Positions 8,991-18,967 of a stretch of 64,000 bases of DNA are shown here, piece by piece. The DNA comes from Streptomyces peucetius (GTDB lineage: Bacteria; Actinomycetota; Actinomycetes; Streptomycetales; Streptomycetaceae). The notes below the pieces were generated by a model. That model saw nothing but the letters and a program-made list of their open reading frames with translations. It was not told the DNA's origin and did no database searches. The stretch covers positions 4,774,001-4,838,000 of the forward strand of contig NZ_CP107567.1 in the NCBI RefSeq assembly GCF_025854275.1, in the 5' to 3' direction. Numbering within the stretch: the stretch's first letter is position 1; each line of letters starts with the position of its first letter. A program made the position numbers and the translations under genes.

Positions 8991-9821
8991 TCAGGCCTCC
9001 GTTCCGGTGCTCTCAGCAGCCGGAGCGGCGGCGGGAGCCTCGGCCTTGGGGGCCTCGGCAGCCGGAGCCTGCTGCGGCTTGCGACCGCGACCGCCACGCT
9101 CGCCACCGCGGCCACCACGGGCCGGGCGGTCAGCGCCACCACGGGCCGGGCGGTTGCCGGCGCGGGCAGCGGCGTTCTCGGCGCGGACCTCGGCGATGTT
9201 CTTGACGTCGCCCTTGTAGATCCAGACCTTCACGCCGATGCGGCCGAAGGTCGTCTTGGCCTCGAAGAAGCCGTACTCGACGTTCGCGCGCAGCGTGTGC
9301 AGCGGCACACGACCCTCGCGGTAGAACTCCGAGCGCGACATCTCGGCGCCGCCGAGACGGCCGCCACACTGGATCTTGATGCCCTTGGCGCCGGCCTTCA
9401 TGGCGGACTGCATGCTCTTGCGCATGGCCCGACGGAAGGAGACGCGGGAGGACAGCTGCTCGGCAACGGCCTGGGCCACGAGCTGAGCGTCGACCTCGGG
9501 GTTCTTGACCTCGAGGATGTTCAGCTGGACCTGCTTGCCCGTGAGCTTCTCGAGGTCGCCGCGGATGCGGTCGGCCTCGGCGCCACGGCGGCCGATGACG
9601 ATGCCGGGACGCGCGGTGTGGATGTCCACCCGCACGCGGTCACGGGTGCGCTCGATCTCAACCTTCGAGATGCCGGCGCGCTCCATGCCGGACGTCATCA
9701 TCCGACGGATGGCGACGTCTTCCTTGACGTAGTCCTTGTACAGCTTGTCGGCGTACCAGCGGGACTTGAAGTCCGTGGTGATACCGAGCCGGAACCCGTG
9801 CGGGTTTACCTTCTGGCCCAT
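8991..9821 (-). CDS. rpsC: 30S ribosomal protein S3
   Basis: A 276-residue S3. The KH domain and S3 C-terminal domain occupy residues 1-215. A long actinobacterial tail follows, first Arg/Gly-rich and then Ala/Glu/Pro-rich, so it is longer than the roughly 233-residue E. coli protein. S3 forms part of the mRNA entry helicase. Its ATG shares base 9821 with the rplV stop. Confidence 0.98.
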   Translation of the reverse strand: MGQKVNPHGFRLGITTDFKSRWYADKLYKDYVKEDVAIRRMMTSGMERAGISKVEIERTRDRVRVDIHTARPGIVIGRRGAEADRIRGDLEKLTGKQVQLNILEVKNPEVDAQLVAQAVAEQLSSRVSFRRAMRKSMQSAMKAGAKGIKIQCGGRLGGAEMSRSEFYREGRVPLHTLRANVEYGFFEAKTTFGRIGVKVWIYKGDVKNIAEVRAENAAARAGNRPARGGADRPARGGRGGERGGRGRKPQQAPAAEAPKAEAPAAAPAAESTGTEA

Positions 9822-10168
9822 TACCGGGTTCCTTCCTTGCTGCTGACGACCACGGTGATGTGGCTGGTCCGCTTACGGATCCGGTAGGCACGGCCCTGAG
9901 CACGCGGACGGAACCGCTTCAGGGTCGGGCCCTCGTCCACGTACGCCTCGCTGATGAACAGCGAAGAGGCGTCACTGTGGTCGTAGTTGTGCGCGGCGTT
10001 GGCAATGGCGCTGTCCAGCACCTTGCCGACCGGCACGCTCGCGGCCTGCGGGGCGAAACGCAGGACCGCCTGAGCCTCCGTGGCATCCATGCCACGGATG
10101 AGGTCCACCACGCGGCGGGCCTTCATGGGCGTGACGCGGATGTACCGCGCCTGGGCCCTGGCTTCCAT
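9821..10168 (-). CDS. rplV: 50S ribosomal protein L22
   Basis: A 115-residue L22 beginning [20 protein letters not shown]; the extended hairpin ([20 protein letters not shown]) lines the peptide exit tunnel. The ATG at 10168 follows GAAGGGA. An in-frame ATG at 10192 also has a plausible binding site and would add eight residues. Confidence 0.95.
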   Translation of the reverse strand: MEARAQARYIRVTPMKARRVVDLIRGMDATEAQAVLRFAPQAASVPVGKVLDSAIANAAHNYDHSDASSLFISEAYVDEGPTLKRFRPRAQGRAYRIRKRTSHITVVVSSKEGTR

Positions 10169-10211
10169 GGTTGTCCCTTCGGTGTAAGTCATGAGTCGTT
10201 CCACCCCGCGG

Positions 10212-10493
10212 TTAGCGGCGCTTCGACTTCCGGTCGTCCTTGACGTGGCCGCGGAAGGTGCGAGTCGGCGAGAACTCGCCGAGCTTGTGGCCGACCATGG
10301 ACTCGGTGACGAACACCGGGACATGGGTCTTGCCGTTGTGCACCGCGATCGTGTGGCCGAGCATGGCCGGGACGATCATCGAGCGACGGGACCAGGTCTT
10401 GATGACGTTCTTGGTGCCTGCTTCGTTCTGCGTGTCCACCTTCTTGATCAGGTGGTCGTCGACGAAGGGCCCCTTCTTGAGACTGCGCGGCAT
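10212..10493 (-). CDS. rpsS: 30S ribosomal protein S19
   Basis: A 93-residue S19 ([36 protein letters not shown]), which lies in the head of the small subunit next to S13. Standard length; 12 bases after rplB. Confidence 0.98.
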   Translation of the reverse strand: MPRSLKKGPFVDDHLIKKVDTQNEAGTKNVIKTWSRRSMIVPAMLGHTIAVHNGKTHVPVFVTESMVGHKLGEFSPTRTFRGHVKDDRKSKRR

Positions 10494-10505
10494 CTGAACC
10501 CGCTC

Positions 10506-11342
10506 CTAGCGCTTCTTGTTCGTCTTGCGGCGGCGGACGATGTACTTGCTGCTCGCCTTCTTGGGAGAGCGAGTACGACCCTCCTTCTGACCCCACGGGG
10601 AGACCGGGTGGCGACCACCGGAGGTCTTGCCCTCACCACCACCGTGCGGGTGGTCAACCGGGTTCATCGCGACACCGCGGACGGTCGGGCGAACGCCCTT
10701 CCAGCGCAGACGGCCGGCCTTGCCCCAGTTGATGTTCGACTGCTCGGCGTTGCCGACCTCGCCGACCGTGGCGCGGCAGCGGATGTCGACCAGGCGGATC
10801 TCGCCGGACGGCATACGCAGGTGGGCCATCTGGCCCTCCTTCGCCAGCAGCTGCACGGAGGCACCCGCGGAGCGGGCGAACTTCGCGCCGCCGCCGGGCC
10901 GCAGCTCGATGGCGTGGATGGTCGTACCGACCGGGATGTTGCGCAGCGCCAGGTTGTTGCCGGGCTTGATGTCGGCGCCGGGGCCGTTCTCGACCCGGTC
11001 GCCCTGGCTCAGGCCACGCGGGGCGATGATGTAGCGCTTCTCGCCGTCCGCGTAGTGCAGGAGCGCGATGCGCGCGGTGCGGTTCGGGTCGTACTCGATG
11101 TGAGCGACCTTCGCCGGCACGCCGTCCTTGTCGTGACGACGGAAGTCGATCACGCGGTAGGCGCGCTTGTGGCCACCGCCCTGGTGACGGACGGTCACAC
11201 GACCGGTGTTGTTACGGCCGCCCTTGCTGTGCAGAGGGCGGACCAGCGACTTCTCCGGCGTGGACCGCGTGATCTCGACAAAGTCGGCGACGCTGGAGCC
11301 ACGACGGCCCGGGGTCGTCGGCTTGTACTTGCGGATACCCAT
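10506..11342 (-). CDS. rplB: 50S ribosomal protein L2
   Basis: A 278-residue L2 with the conserved [13 protein letters not shown] loop carrying the histidine important for peptidyl transfer, plus the RNA-binding and KOW-like domains. It is a primary 23S rRNA binder. A 40-base gap separates it from rplW. Confidence 0.98.
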   Translation of the reverse strand: MGIRKYKPTTPGRRGSSVADFVEITRSTPEKSLVRPLHSKGGRNNTGRVTVRHQGGGHKRAYRVIDFRRHDKDGVPAKVAHIEYDPNRTARIALLHYADGEKRYIIAPRGLSQGDRVENGPGADIKPGNNLALRNIPVGTTIHAIELRPGGGAKFARSAGASVQLLAKEGQMAHLRMPSGEIRLVDIRCRATVGEVGNAEQSNINWGKAGRLRWKGVRPTVRGVAMNPVDHPHGGGEGKTSGGRHPVSPWGQKEGRTRSPKKASSKYIVRRRKTNKKR

Positions 11343-11382
11343 TTCTCAGTCCTCGTCCGATTCCGGACGATCCAGACCGCCG

Positions 11383-11706
11383 TCAGGCGGTCGGACCGCC
11401 GAAGATGTCGATACGGTCGCCCTCGGCAAGGGTCACGATGGCGCGCTTGGTGTTGGCGCGCTTGCCGAAACCGGTGCGGGTGCGCTTGCGCTTGCCCTGA
11501 CGGTTGATCGTGTTGACCCCGGTGACCTTGACCGAGAAGACCGCCTCGACGGCCTGCTTGATCTGGGTCTTGTTGGAGCCGGGCGCGACGATGAACGTGT
11601 ACTTGTTCTCGTCGAGCAGGGCGTAGCTCTTCTCGGAGACCACGGGCTTGACGAGAACGTCGCGCGGGTCCGTGAAGGTCTTGCTGGTTACGGTCGCCTC
11701 GGACAT
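11383..11706 (-). CDS. rplW: 50S ribosomal protein L23
   Basis: A 107-residue L23 ([20 protein letters not shown]), located at the tunnel exit and the docking site for trigger factor and SRP. Its ATG shares base 11706 with the rplD stop. Confidence 0.98.
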   Translation of the reverse strand: MSEATVTSKTFTDPRDVLVKPVVSEKSYALLDENKYTFIVAPGSNKTQIKQAVEAVFSVKVTGVNTINRQGKRKRTRTGFGKRANTKRAIVTLAEGDRIDIFGGPTA

Positions 11707-12356
11707 CAGACGTCGCTCCCTTCGGTCTCAGCGGCCTTGGGGCCAGACACGAAGGACTCGAAAGCGGCCTTGGTGAAGACCACGTCGTCGGAGACGAGCA
11801 CGTCGTACGTGTTCAGCTGGCCCGGCTCCAGGATGTGCACCTGGGGCAGGTTGCGGGCGGACAGCCACGCGGCCTCGTCGGCGCGGTCGACGACCAGGAG
11901 CAGGTTCTTGCGCTCACTGATCTTGCCGAACAGCGTCTTCGCTGCCTTGGTGGAGACCTCGCCCTCGACCACGCCGGAGACGACGTGGATACGGGAGTGG
12001 CGGGCCCGGTCGGTGAGGGCACCGCGCAGGGCGGCGGCCTTCATCTTCTTCGGGGTCCGCTGCGAGTAGTCACGCGGCACGGGGCCGTGGACGACGCCAC
12101 CGCCGGCGAACTGAGGCGCACGGGTCGAACCCTGACGGGCGCGGCCGGTGCCCTTCTGGCGGTAAGGCTTCTTGCCACCACCGCGGACCTCGCCACGCGT
12201 CTTGACCTTGTGCGTGCCCTGACGGGCAGCGGCCAGCTGCGCGACGACGACCTGGTGGATCAGCGGGATGCTGACCTTGGCGTCGAAGATCTCGGCCGGG
12301 AGCTCAACGGTCCCGGACTTGTCGCCTGCGGGCGACAGAATGTCAATGGTGCTCAT
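11706..12356 (-). CDS. rplD: 50S ribosomal protein L4
   Basis: A 216-residue L4 with the tunnel-lining loop ([20 protein letters not shown]). In enterobacteria L4 is the autogenous regulator of the S10 operon; whether that applies here is unknown. Five bases separate it from rplC. Confidence 0.98.
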   Translation of the reverse strand: MSTIDILSPAGDKSGTVELPAEIFDAKVSIPLIHQVVVAQLAAARQGTHKVKTRGEVRGGGKKPYRQKGTGRARQGSTRAPQFAGGGVVHGPVPRDYSQRTPKKMKAAALRGALTDRARHSRIHVVSGVVEGEVSTKAAKTLFGKISERKNLLLVVDRADEAAWLSARNLPQVHILEPGQLNTYDVLVSDDVVFTKAAFESFVSGPKAAETEGSDV

Positions 12357-12361
12357 AGTCC

Positions 12362-13006
12362 TCAGGCCCCCTTGGCCGCAGTGCGGACCAGGACCAGGCC
12401 GCCGTTCGGACCAGGAACTGCGCCCTTGATGAGCAGCAGACCCTTCTCCGCGTCAACGGCGTGAACGGTCAGGTTCTGGGTGGTGACCCGCTCGTTGCCC
12501 ATACGGCCCGCCATGCGGAGGCCCTTGAACACACGGCCCGGGGTGGCACAGCCACCGATGGAGCCGGGAGAGCGGTGCTTGCGCTGGGTGCCGTGACCGG
12601 CGCCGAGGCCCTTGAAGTTGTGACGCTTCATGACACCGGCGAAGCCCTTGCCCTTGCTCTTGCCCGTGACGTCGACCTTGACGCCGGACTCGAACACCTC
12701 GGCAGTGATCTCCTGGCCCAGCGTGTACTCGCTGGCGTCAGGGGTGCGGAGCTCCACCAGGTGGCGGCGGGGGGTCACGTCGGCCTTGGCGAAGTGGCCC
12801 TTGAGGGGCTTGTTCACCTTGCGAGGGTCGATCTCGCCGAAGGCGATCTGGACCGACTCGTAGCCGTCGTTGTCGTTCGTACGGACCTGGGTGACGACGC
12901 AGGGCCCGGCCTTGACTACGGTCACCGGGACGACACGGTTGTTCTCGTCCCAGACCTGGGTCATGCCGAGCTTCTCGCCCAGGACGCCCTTGATCTGCTT
13001 AGCCAT
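12362..13006 (-). CDS. rplC: 50S ribosomal protein L3
   Basis: A 214-residue L3 ([20 protein letters not shown] and the [16 protein letters not shown] extension reaching the peptidyl transferase centre). It is one of the two assembly initiators of the large subunit. It lies 14 bases after rpsJ. Confidence 0.98.
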   Translation of the reverse strand: MAKQIKGVLGEKLGMTQVWDENNRVVPVTVVKAGPCVVTQVRTNDNDGYESVQIAFGEIDPRKVNKPLKGHFAKADVTPRRHLVELRTPDASEYTLGQEITAEVFESGVKVDVTGKSKGKGFAGVMKRHNFKGLGAGHGTQRKHRSPGSIGGCATPGRVFKGLRMAGRMGNERVTTQNLTVHAVDAEKGLLLIKGAVPGPNGGLVLVRTAAKGA

Positions 13007-13020
13007 CTCTTCCGCGCCTC

Positions 13021-13329
13021 TCAGAGCTTGATCTCGATGTCGACGCCGGCCGGAAGGTCCAGGCGCATCAACGAGTCAACGGTCTTGGGCGTCGGGTCGA
13101 GGATGTCGATCAGGCGCTTGTGCGTGCGCATCTCGAAGTGCTCGCGCGAGTCCTTGTACTTGTGCGGCGACTTGATGACGCAGTACACGTTCTTCTCAGT
13201 GGGCAGCGGCACCGGGCCCGCGACCGACGCACCAGTGCGGGTCACCGTCTCGACGATCTTCTTCGCCGAGGAGTCGATGACCTCGTGGTCGTAGGCCTTG
13301 AGCCGGATGCGGATCTTCTGTCCCGCCAT
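13021..13329 (-). CDS. rpsJ: 30S ribosomal protein S10
   Basis: A 102-residue S10 ([20 protein letters not shown]), first gene of the S10 cluster. S10 is also the NusE partner of NusB/NusG in antitermination. It has a leader of roughly 300 bases upstream. Confidence 0.98.
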   Translation of the reverse strand: MAGQKIRIRLKAYDHEVIDSSAKKIVETVTRTGASVAGPVPLPTEKNVYCVIKSPHKYKDSREHFEMRTHKRLIDILDPTPKTVDSLMRLDLPAGVDIEIKL

Positions 13330-13752
13330 GGCTACTCAGTAGTCCTTTGTCTAGTGAAACGCTCTGGAACCCGGAGGGTCTTGCTCTCTTCTCCGACCCA
13401 CGCGGTCGGGCGTGTCGCACTCCCTCTACGTAGATCTCCCGAAGGATTTCCCAACCGAGGGGGTGCGGCCTGCGGCCGCGTATCGGGGGAAGAGCTCCCG
13501 CCGAGTGCCTGGCCGGTACCCCGCTGACACTTCCCGGAAGATTCCCGTACGTCCGCCCCTGATCAGGGGCGACGAGTACTGTGGGACTCGCTTCCGGTCC
13601 TCCCGGCGGGAGGCGCGCAGCATCGGCACGCAACCGAGCAACCCGGACAGTCTGCCATACGGCTCGACGCCCTGGCCAATCGAGCCGAGAAGAGTACCCC
13701 GCACGGGTTGATCGTCAAACTGCGGCACGCGCGTTCCCCCTCCGGACGATCA
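13330..13752 (-). other. untranslated leader and promoter region of the S10 cluster
   Basis: This 423-base region without a credible gene must hold the promoter and 5' leader of the ribosomal cluster. It contains a perfect 18-bp palindrome, cgcccctgatcaggggcg (13554-13571), which would form a hairpin in the leader. The candidate promoter is listed separately. Short open frames here lack coding bias. Confidence 0.6.
13649..13679 (-). promoter_or_regulatory. candidate sigma-HrdB promoter of the S10 cluster
   Basis: On the minus strand TTGGCC (13679-13674) and CAGACT (13654-13649) are separated by 19 bases. This fits loosely the housekeeping consensus TTGAC-N16-18-TAGRRT and lies about 310 bases before rpsJ. 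The spacer is long, so this is a guess. Confidence 0.4.
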
Positions 13753-14925
13753 TCAGGTACGGGTCACCGTGCCGCACTCGTCCTCGAGGTCGGCCAGGTC
13801 ACCTCTGCGGTCGTAAGGGTCGCGCACCGGACCCGAGGGGTCGGGGGACGTCATCAGCTCGGCCGTGAACTCCGGCTCGTAGTACCCGCTGCTCGTGCGG
13901 CAGTCGTGGTTGCCCGCGTAGTACGACCATCGCAGCGCGAACAGCTTGCCGGGGGTGGACGCCGTCCTGGCCGGGTCGTACAGGGCGAAGGTCAGTTGGC
14001 GGCGGACCACGGTCCTCGCCACCTCGGTCGAGCCGGGCTTCGCCCGGACCAGCGGATAGACGAACGTGTAGTCGGTACGCACCCGCACCTCGCCGTCGCG
14101 GTCGCCCTTCCCGAAGGTCATCCGTCCACGTGTCTTGACCACATCGCCCACCAGCCGCACGTCCCGAGGATCGAAGCGGCTGAAAGCGACCAGCGGGTCC
14201 TGCTCCTCGTCCGGCTCGCGCAGCGCCTTCTCCAGCCAGCCGCGACCGCCCCTCTGGAGCGGGTCGAGGATCTCCAGCGCGGCCTCCGGCCGCTCCCCCC
14301 GCACCGTGGCCGGGTCGATGTTGGCGGCAACGAGGAAATCCTTGACGCTCTTCAGCGCGTGCGCGACCTGCTTCCTGCTCATGCCGCCCACGGCCTTCGC
14401 CTCCGGCACCACGATCCCGGCCGCGCCGTCGGCCCAGCGCAGGGCGGGCGAGCCACGGAACGGCTCCTTGAGCGTCGGAGCGTCCGGGTACGGGTCCGCG
14501 GACGGCGCGGCCGTCGGCCGGGCCGTCTCCGGGGCGAGCGGCGCGGCCGCGACGTCGCTCTCGCCGCCGTCCGGGAGGTGGTCGGTGACCAGCTCGGGCC
14601 TGATGGCCACCACGGCGAGCCCGAGCAGAGCGAGCACGGCGACCGTGGACGTCACGCGCTTGCGCCGCGCCTTCGTCCCGTTCATCTCCTGCCAGGCCGG
14701 CCCGGTCCGCCAGCCCGGCGGCTGGGCCGGCGCCTTCGGCTTCCGGCCCCAGCGGTGCCCGCCCTGCCGGGCCGCCTCGGCATCCCGGGCCCGCAGCCGC
14801 TCGGTCACCATCCGGGCCCGGGCGGACGGCTCCTTCGGCGCGTCGGCCCCGGATTCCGCGTCACGGACGAACAGCGCCCACTCCTCGTCGGAGACCTGCT
14901 GCTTCTCCGGTTCGTCCTTGCTCAC
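13753..14925 (-). CDS. conserved hypothetical single-pass membrane protein
   Basis: A 390-residue protein. The N-terminal 100 residues are charged and probably cytoplasmic (VSKDEPEKQQVSDEEWALFV). A hydrophobic segment (TSTVAVLALLGLAVVAI) follows a run of basic residues, then an Ala/Pro-rich linker and an extracytoplasmic domain of about 230 residues with two Cys (NHDCRTS, EDECGT). The GTG at 14925 follows GAGGCGG; the frame is open further upstream to 15048 without a binding site. I do not recognise the extracellular domain. It is divergent from the lipoprotein at 15116. Confidence 0.8.
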   Translation of the reverse strand: MSKDEPEKQQVSDEEWALFVRDAESGADAPKEPSARARMVTERLRARDAEAARQGGHRWGRKPKAPAQPPGWRTGPAWQEMNGTKARRKRVTSTVAVLALLGLAVVAIRPELVTDHLPDGGESDVAAAPLAPETARPTAAPSADPYPDAPTLKEPFRGSPALRWADGAAGIVVPEAKAVGGMSRKQVAHALKSVKDFLVAANIDPATVRGERPEAALEILDPLQRGGRGWLEKALREPDEEQDPLVAFSRFDPRDVRLVGDVVKTRGRMTFGKGDRDGEVRVRTDYTFVYPLVRAKPGSTEVARTVVRRQLTFALYDPARTASTPGKLFALRWSYYAGNHDCRTSSGYYEPEFTAELMTSPDPSGPVRDPYDRRGDLADLEDECGTVTRT

Positions 14926-15092
14926 TGCATCCGCCTCGTCCGGTGTGGTGCTGACGTGAACATCCCACGAAAGCGATGAGGAGAGGGCAAGGGCCGGCCC
15001 CGGACCGTGATGATCACGTGACGCCGCCCAGTCCCACGGGACCCGCACGGCTCGTCACGGCGGACGGGACCTAAGATCCACACCGAGCTGCT

Positions 15093-15104
15093 GAATCATG
15101 ATTC
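15093..15104. promoter_or_regulatory. 12-bp palindrome in the leader of a lipoprotein gene
   Basis: gaatcatgattc is a perfect palindrome lying between a good -10-like TAAGAT (15072-15077) and the ATG at 15116. It is AT-rich against a GC-rich background and could be an operator. No repressor is identified. Confidence 0.35.
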
Positions 15105-15115
15105 ATGGGGGAAAC

Positions 15116-15580
15116 ATGCGCAGGACACTCACCGCGACCGCCTTCGTCCTGGCCGCGGCCCTGCTCACCGGCTGCGGAGGCAGTGGAGACAGCGGAGACA
15201 AGGGCGACAAGGCGGCCGGCAAGGAATCCCCCGCCGCCCAGCAGTCCCAGAAGCCGGAGGACTCCGCGCCCGAGGCCGCCACGGACGAGGGCACCCCGCA
15301 CGAGGTGACCATCGAGGTGCAGGGCACGGGCAACAGCACGGTCATGTGGACCCTCGACGACTCCGGCTTCGAGAAGGTGACCCTCCCCTGGAAGAAGACG
15401 GCCACCATCGCCGCCCGGGGCGCGGAGCAGCAGGTCGGCCGCCTGGTCATCGTCACGCCCGGCACGGTCCGCGCCAACGGCAAGTTCGTGGCGGCGAAGT
15501 GCTCGATCACCGTCGACGGCAAGGTCGTCGCCAAGAGCGCTGACGACTCGGGCAAGCCCTGCGAGTACATGCTGAAGTAG
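15116..15580 (+). CDS. MmpS-like lipoprotein
   Basis: A 154-residue lipoprotein: signal peptide MRRTLTATAFVLAAALLTGC with lipobox LLTG-C, a charged Ser/Asp/Lys-rich linker (residues 21-60), then one beta-sandwich domain (EVTIEVQGTGNSTVMWTLDD, VTLPWKKTATIA, KCSITVDGKVVAK). The pattern matches the MmpS-like domain known from mycobacterial transport accessory proteins, including the two Cys. The ATG at 15116 follows GGGGGAAAC. A second member of the family lies at 47970. No MmpL-type transporter is adjacent, so the role is unknown. Confidence 0.75.
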   Translation: MRRTLTATAFVLAAALLTGCGGSGDSGDKGDKAAGKESPAAQQSQKPEDSAPEAATDEGTPHEVTIEVQGTGNSTVMWTLDDSGFEKVTLPWKKTATIAARGAEQQVGRLVIVTPGTVRANGKFVAAKCSITVDGKVVAKSADDSGKPCEYMLK

Positions 15581-15628
15581 CGCTGCTCGCCGGGGTCAGC
15601 GCTCCGACGCGTACGTCACGAACTCCGC

Positions 15629-15805
15629 TCAGGTGGCGGAGGTGACAAAGAGGCGGGGGCCGGGGACGTTCTTGGAGTCACGGACGAGGACGGCGTCGGG
15701 GGTGGTCGCGACCTCGACGCAGTCGGCATCACTACTGTTGCTGCTGTAGCTGCTCTTGTGCCCTTCCAGCGAAGAGTCGTCCCCGGAAGCAGTCTTGCGG
15801 ATCAT
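15629..15805 (-). CDS. DUF397 domain protein
   Basis: A 58-residue protein, too short for ordinary gene callers: MIRKTASGDDSSLEGHKSSY then SSNSSDADCVEVA, VLVRDSKNVPGPRLFVTSAT. The KSSYSS, CVEVA and VRDSK blocks are the DUF397 signature. Such genes nearly always follow an XRE/DUF5753 regulator in Streptomyces and overlap its stop. Here the ATG overlaps (ATGA) the end of a regulator remnant at 15802. The gene itself looks intact but has lost a functional partner; in characterised examples the pair acts like an antitoxin-toxin module. Confidence 0.8.
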   Translation of the reverse strand: MIRKTASGDDSSLEGHKSSYSSNSSDADCVEVATTPDAVLVRDSKNVPGPRLFVTSAT

Positions 15806-16274
15806 GCCTCTCCCAGCACTTGCTCGACGAAGGCCGGCGACTCCCGTGGGGTAAGAGCCTGGGATCGGATCATCCCATAACGCAGTTCGAGGAGTTGGAG
15901 CTGTTTCGGGTCGGTGACCGGACGCCCACTGAACGCTCCGTCAGAGCGCCCCACAGCCGTACCGTCCCCGAACTTCAGCACCTCGATGCCTCCGTCCAGT
16001 CCTGGCGACCGTCTGCCGAACCTCGCGCCCCGCCCACCGGCCGACGACGAGCAATCCGGCCGCGGGAGCTGGTCGAGGCGCTGTCCGACCGTTGGGGTGT
16101 GGTCACCGGGCCTGTTCCGCGCAAGACGGTGTGGGTGGAGCTGGACCGCGCGTCCCGACAGGCGCTCCCCGCCCCGCACAGGACTGCCTCACTCCTGCGG
16201 GTGAAGCTCCTCAACTCCACTTGGGCATCGCCCACTTGCCTGCCTACGCTCATCCGGCAAGAAGTGGACGGCAT
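15802..16274 (-). pseudogene. decayed XRE/DUF5753 regulator
   Basis: The 3' part (about 15802-15990) encodes EVLKFGDGTAVGRSDGAFSG and LLELRYGMIRSQALTPRES, the exact C-terminal signature of XRE regulators that pair with DUF397 genes. Upstream, in two other frames, are traces of an N-terminal helix-turn-helix (VELRSFTRRSEAVLCGAG and a degenerate SST..TPTV stretch near 16100-16210). The intact family is about 280 residues, so most of the middle is missing and at least one frameshift is present. It is the inactive first gene of the XRE-DUF397 pair. Confidence 0.65.
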
Positions 16275-16321
16275 ACACCAAAGGCATATGCCATCGTGCC
16301 CGTTCCCGGCATAGGAACAAC

Positions 16322-17206
16322 ATGGTCAGTTCGCCCCATGAGGCGATGCACCGCATCTTCCAGGAGTACCCGGAGCTGTTCTCCAAACTCTCCGAGGTAC
16401 TCGGCGTCGCCATCCCACCACCCACAGCGGTCACCGTCCTGCCGACGGACCTGACCGAGAACAAACCGGTCGAACGTCGCGTCGACACGCTGTTGAGCCT
16501 GGAGACCGAGGAGTGCGGGTCGCTGATCCTCGCCGTCGAAGCCCAGAGCAAGAAGGACCCGGTCAAGCCGGCCGGCTGGGCCTACTACATCGCGTACCTG
16601 CTCAACAAGTACCGCAAGCCACCCCTGCTCCTCGTCGTATGCCAGGACCGCTCCACAGCGGAATGGGCAGGGCGGCCGGTCGACTTCACGGCAGCGGGGT
16701 GGCCGTCGCTCACCGTGCGGCCGCTCGTGGTCGGCCCGCACAACATGCCCCGGATGACGATGACGGCGGAGGCCCGCAAGGACCTGCCGCTCGCCACCCT
16801 GGCCGCGATCACACACGGCGCGGGCGCAGAGGCCTGGACCATACTGAAGGCGTTGACCGGCGCGCTGCGGGACACTCGGGACGACATCCGGTACCCGTTG
16901 ATCGAATTCGTCTCGCAAGGCCTGGGCACACTGCCGGCCGCAGAGCTATGGAGGAAACTGGTGGCCGTGGACCTTTCTTTCTACACCTCGCCCCTCTCAG
17001 AAGAACTCCGGGACGAAGGCCGTGCGGAGGGCCTTGCCAAGGGCCGCGCTCAGGACATCCTCTTCATCCTGGAGAGGCGCGGCGTCGATGTGCCCGACGA
17101 CGCGCGGGTCCGGATCATCGAATGCGACGACGCGGAGGCCCTGCTCCGCTGGCTGGACCGGGCCCTCACCGCCGCCTCTGCCGAGGATGTCTTCGGCGAC
17201 GAGTAG
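16322..17206 (+). CDS. Rpn/transposase-like PD-(D/E)XK nuclease-fold protein
   Basis: A 294-residue protein. Residues 50-110 contain RRVDTLLSL (D55) and SLILAVEAQSKKDPVKP (E73, Q75), followed by a WAYYIAYL helix. This is the arrangement of the Rpn family of recombination-promoting nucleases, common in Streptomyces. The E-x-Q variant of the E-x-K site is normal in this group. The C-terminus (RDEGRAEGLAKGRAQDILFI) is the charged helix typical of the family. The ATG at 16322 follows AGGAAC. Biological role unclear; it stands alone between a decayed regulator and the RNA-repair cassette. Confidence 0.75.
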   Translation: MVSSPHEAMHRIFQEYPELFSKLSEVLGVAIPPPTAVTVLPTDLTENKPVERRVDTLLSLETEECGSLILAVEAQSKKDPVKPAGWAYYIAYLLNKYRKPPLLLVVCQDRSTAEWAGRPVDFTAAGWPSLTVRPLVVGPHNMPRMTMTAEARKDLPLATLAAITHGAGAEAWTILKALTGALRDTRDDIRYPLIEFVSQGLGTLPAAELWRKLVAVDLSFYTSPLSEELRDEGRAEGLAKGRAQDILFILERRGVDVPDDARVRIIECDDAEALLRWLDRALTAASAEDVFGDE

Positions 17207-17330
17207 CCCGGGACGACCAGGGCTGTTCGCCCCCCGCAGCGACCCGCCCTGCGGTGTTATTCGGTCGAGCCCCTGTCCCCGCCCCGCCTAAGGTGACCGG
17301 GCACGTCATTGACACGGGGGCTCGGTCATC

Positions 17331-18965
17331 ATGCGTACGCACTATCCGCGGACCCGGCATCTGCCGTGGTCGCCCGGGGCGACCACGGACGATGTCCGGG
17401 TCACCGGCCTGGACGGGCTGCGCGGCCGGGAGGTCGTCGTCACCGAGAAGCTCGACGGCGAGAACACCACTCTGTACCGCGACGGGCTGCACGCCCGGTC
17501 GCTCGACTCCGCGCATCATCCGTCCCGGACGTGGGTCAAGGCGCTGCAGGGGCGGATCGGGCACCACATCCCCGAGGGCTGGCGGGTGTGCGGGGAAAAC
17601 ATGTTCGCCCGGCACTCGATCGCCTACGACGATCTGGACAGCTACTTCTACGGCTTCTCCGTGTGGGACGAGCTCGGCCGGTGCCTGGACTGGGACCGGA
17701 CCGTGTGCTTCCTGCGCGATCTCGGGATTCCCGCGCCGCGCGTGCTGTGGCGCGGGGTGTTCGACGAGCGGGCGCTGCGCCGCCTGAGGCCGGACCTCAC
17801 GCGCCAGGAGGGGTACGTCGTCCGGACCGCCGACGGCTTCATGGCCGAGGAGTTCGGGCAGCGGGTCGCCAAGTGGGTGCGGGCCGGACATGTGCAGACG
17901 GATACGCACTGGATGCACGCGGCCGTCGTCCCCAACGGGCTCGGGCCCCAGGCAGCACTGTGGGACGTACGGTCCGGCGCGGCGGTCGACACGAAGGCGC
18001 TGGGCGAGGGGGACGACGAGGCCGCCGTCCGGCTTGACCTGGGCGGGCGCACGGGGGACGACCGGCTCGCCGGCGTCCTGGCGGCGCTGCTGCACCGGGA
18101 GCGCCGCGCCGCGCTGGTTCCGAGGCTGGCGCCTTCGCTGGGGCTGCCGCTCGCCCGCCGGGTCGCCGACCTGGTCGGGCTGCAGGCCGGACTGCACCGG
18201 CCGTACCCGGACGAGGACCGCCGGGCGGGCCTGGTGCGGATGTCGTACGCCGTCGGTCTCGATGTGCTGCACGCCGTCGCCGCGGCGACAGCCGGGACCG
18301 CTCAGGCGCGGGACCAGGTGGCCTGGTCCGCGATGCACGCGGAGGAGGCCGGGCCGCTGGAAGGGCTGCCGGAGGTCTTCGCCGACCTGGAGCCGGACAC
18401 GGCGGCCCGCTGCCGCGCCGAGGCCCGCGCGGCCTACGCGGACGGGCGGATCTCCGCCGCCGAGGAGGCCGTCGCGGCGACCTGGCGGTGGCGGGACGGC
18501 GGCTTCCCGCGGCTGATCCACCTGGTCGGCCCGTCCGGCAGCGGCAAGAGCACCTTCGCGCGGAGTCTCGACGGGATCGACGCGTACGTGTCCCTCGACG
18601 ACCTCCGCGCCGCGCGCGGCTCCCGCGCCGACCAGAAGGCCAACGACGAGGTGCTGCGCACGGGGCTCGACCGGCTTGACACCGCCCTCGCCGCGGGCGG
18701 GACCGTGGTGTGGGACGCCACGTCGCTCAGCCCGCACCAGCGGTCCCTGGTCCATGCGGTGGCCCGCCGCCGAAACGCGCTGACCACCCACGCCGTGGTG
18801 CTGGTCGCCGAGGACGAGCTGCTGCGGCGCAACGCGGCCCGGGAGCACCCCGTACCGCCGCAGGTGCTGACCGCCCAGCTGCACCGGTTCGTGCCGCCGT
18901 ACCCGGGCCAGGCGCACCGCACCTGGTACATCGGGGCAAGCGGGACCGTCGAGGAGGAGGCGTAG
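17331..18965 (+). CDS. RNA ligase - polynucleotide kinase fusion
   Basis: A 544-residue two-module RNA-repair enzyme. Residues 25-190 are an ATP-dependent RNA ligase of the nucleotidyltransferase superfamily: motif I EKLDGEN with adenylylated lysine K40, GENMFA (88-93), YFYGFSVWD (105-113), motif IV EGYVVR (160-165) and motif [10 protein letters not shown] with K181. Residues 200-390 form a mainly helical linker. Residues 395-540 are a P-loop kinase: GPSGSGKST (400-408), SLDDLR (421-426) and [11 protein letters not shown] (461-471), the pattern of T4-type polynucleotide kinases. It should heal 5'-OH ends and seal RNA nicks. No phosphatase module is present, and the next gene, two bases away with GGAGGAGG in front, supplies other end-processing domains. 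An intact ligase, intact kinase and conserved catalytic residues suggest an active enzyme. Confidence 0.85.
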   Translation: MRTHYPRTRHLPWSPGATTDDVRVTGLDGLRGREVVVTEKLDGENTTLYRDGLHARSLDSAHHPSRTWVKALQGRIGHHIPEGWRVCGENMFARHSIAYDDLDSYFYGFSVWDELGRCLDWDRTVCFLRDLGIPAPRVLWRGVFDERALRRLRPDLTRQEGYVVRTADGFMAEEFGQRVAKWVRAGHVQTDTHWMHAAVVPNGLGPQAALWDVRSGAAVDTKALGEGDDEAAVRLDLGGRTGDDRLAGVLAALLHRERRAALVPRLAPSLGLPLARRVADLVGLQAGLHRPYPDEDRRAGLVRMSYAVGLDVLHAVAAATAGTAQARDQVAWSAMHAEEAGPLEGLPEVFADLEPDTAARCRAEARAAYADGRISAAEEAVAATWRWRDGGFPRLIHLVGPSGSGKSTFARSLDGIDAYVSLDDLRAARGSRADQKANDEVLRTGLDRLDTALAAGGTVVWDATSLSPHQRSLVHAVARRRNALTTHAVVLVAEDELLRRNAAREHPVPPQVLTAQLHRFVPPYPGQAHRTWYIGASGTVEEEA

Positions 18966-18967
18966 CC

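Noticed and set aside
9000..9180. Direct repeats (cgggccgggcggtc units) in rpsC as a mobile or CRISPR-like repeat
   Set aside because: They encode the Arg/Gly-rich tail of S3 in frame, normal for actinobacteria.
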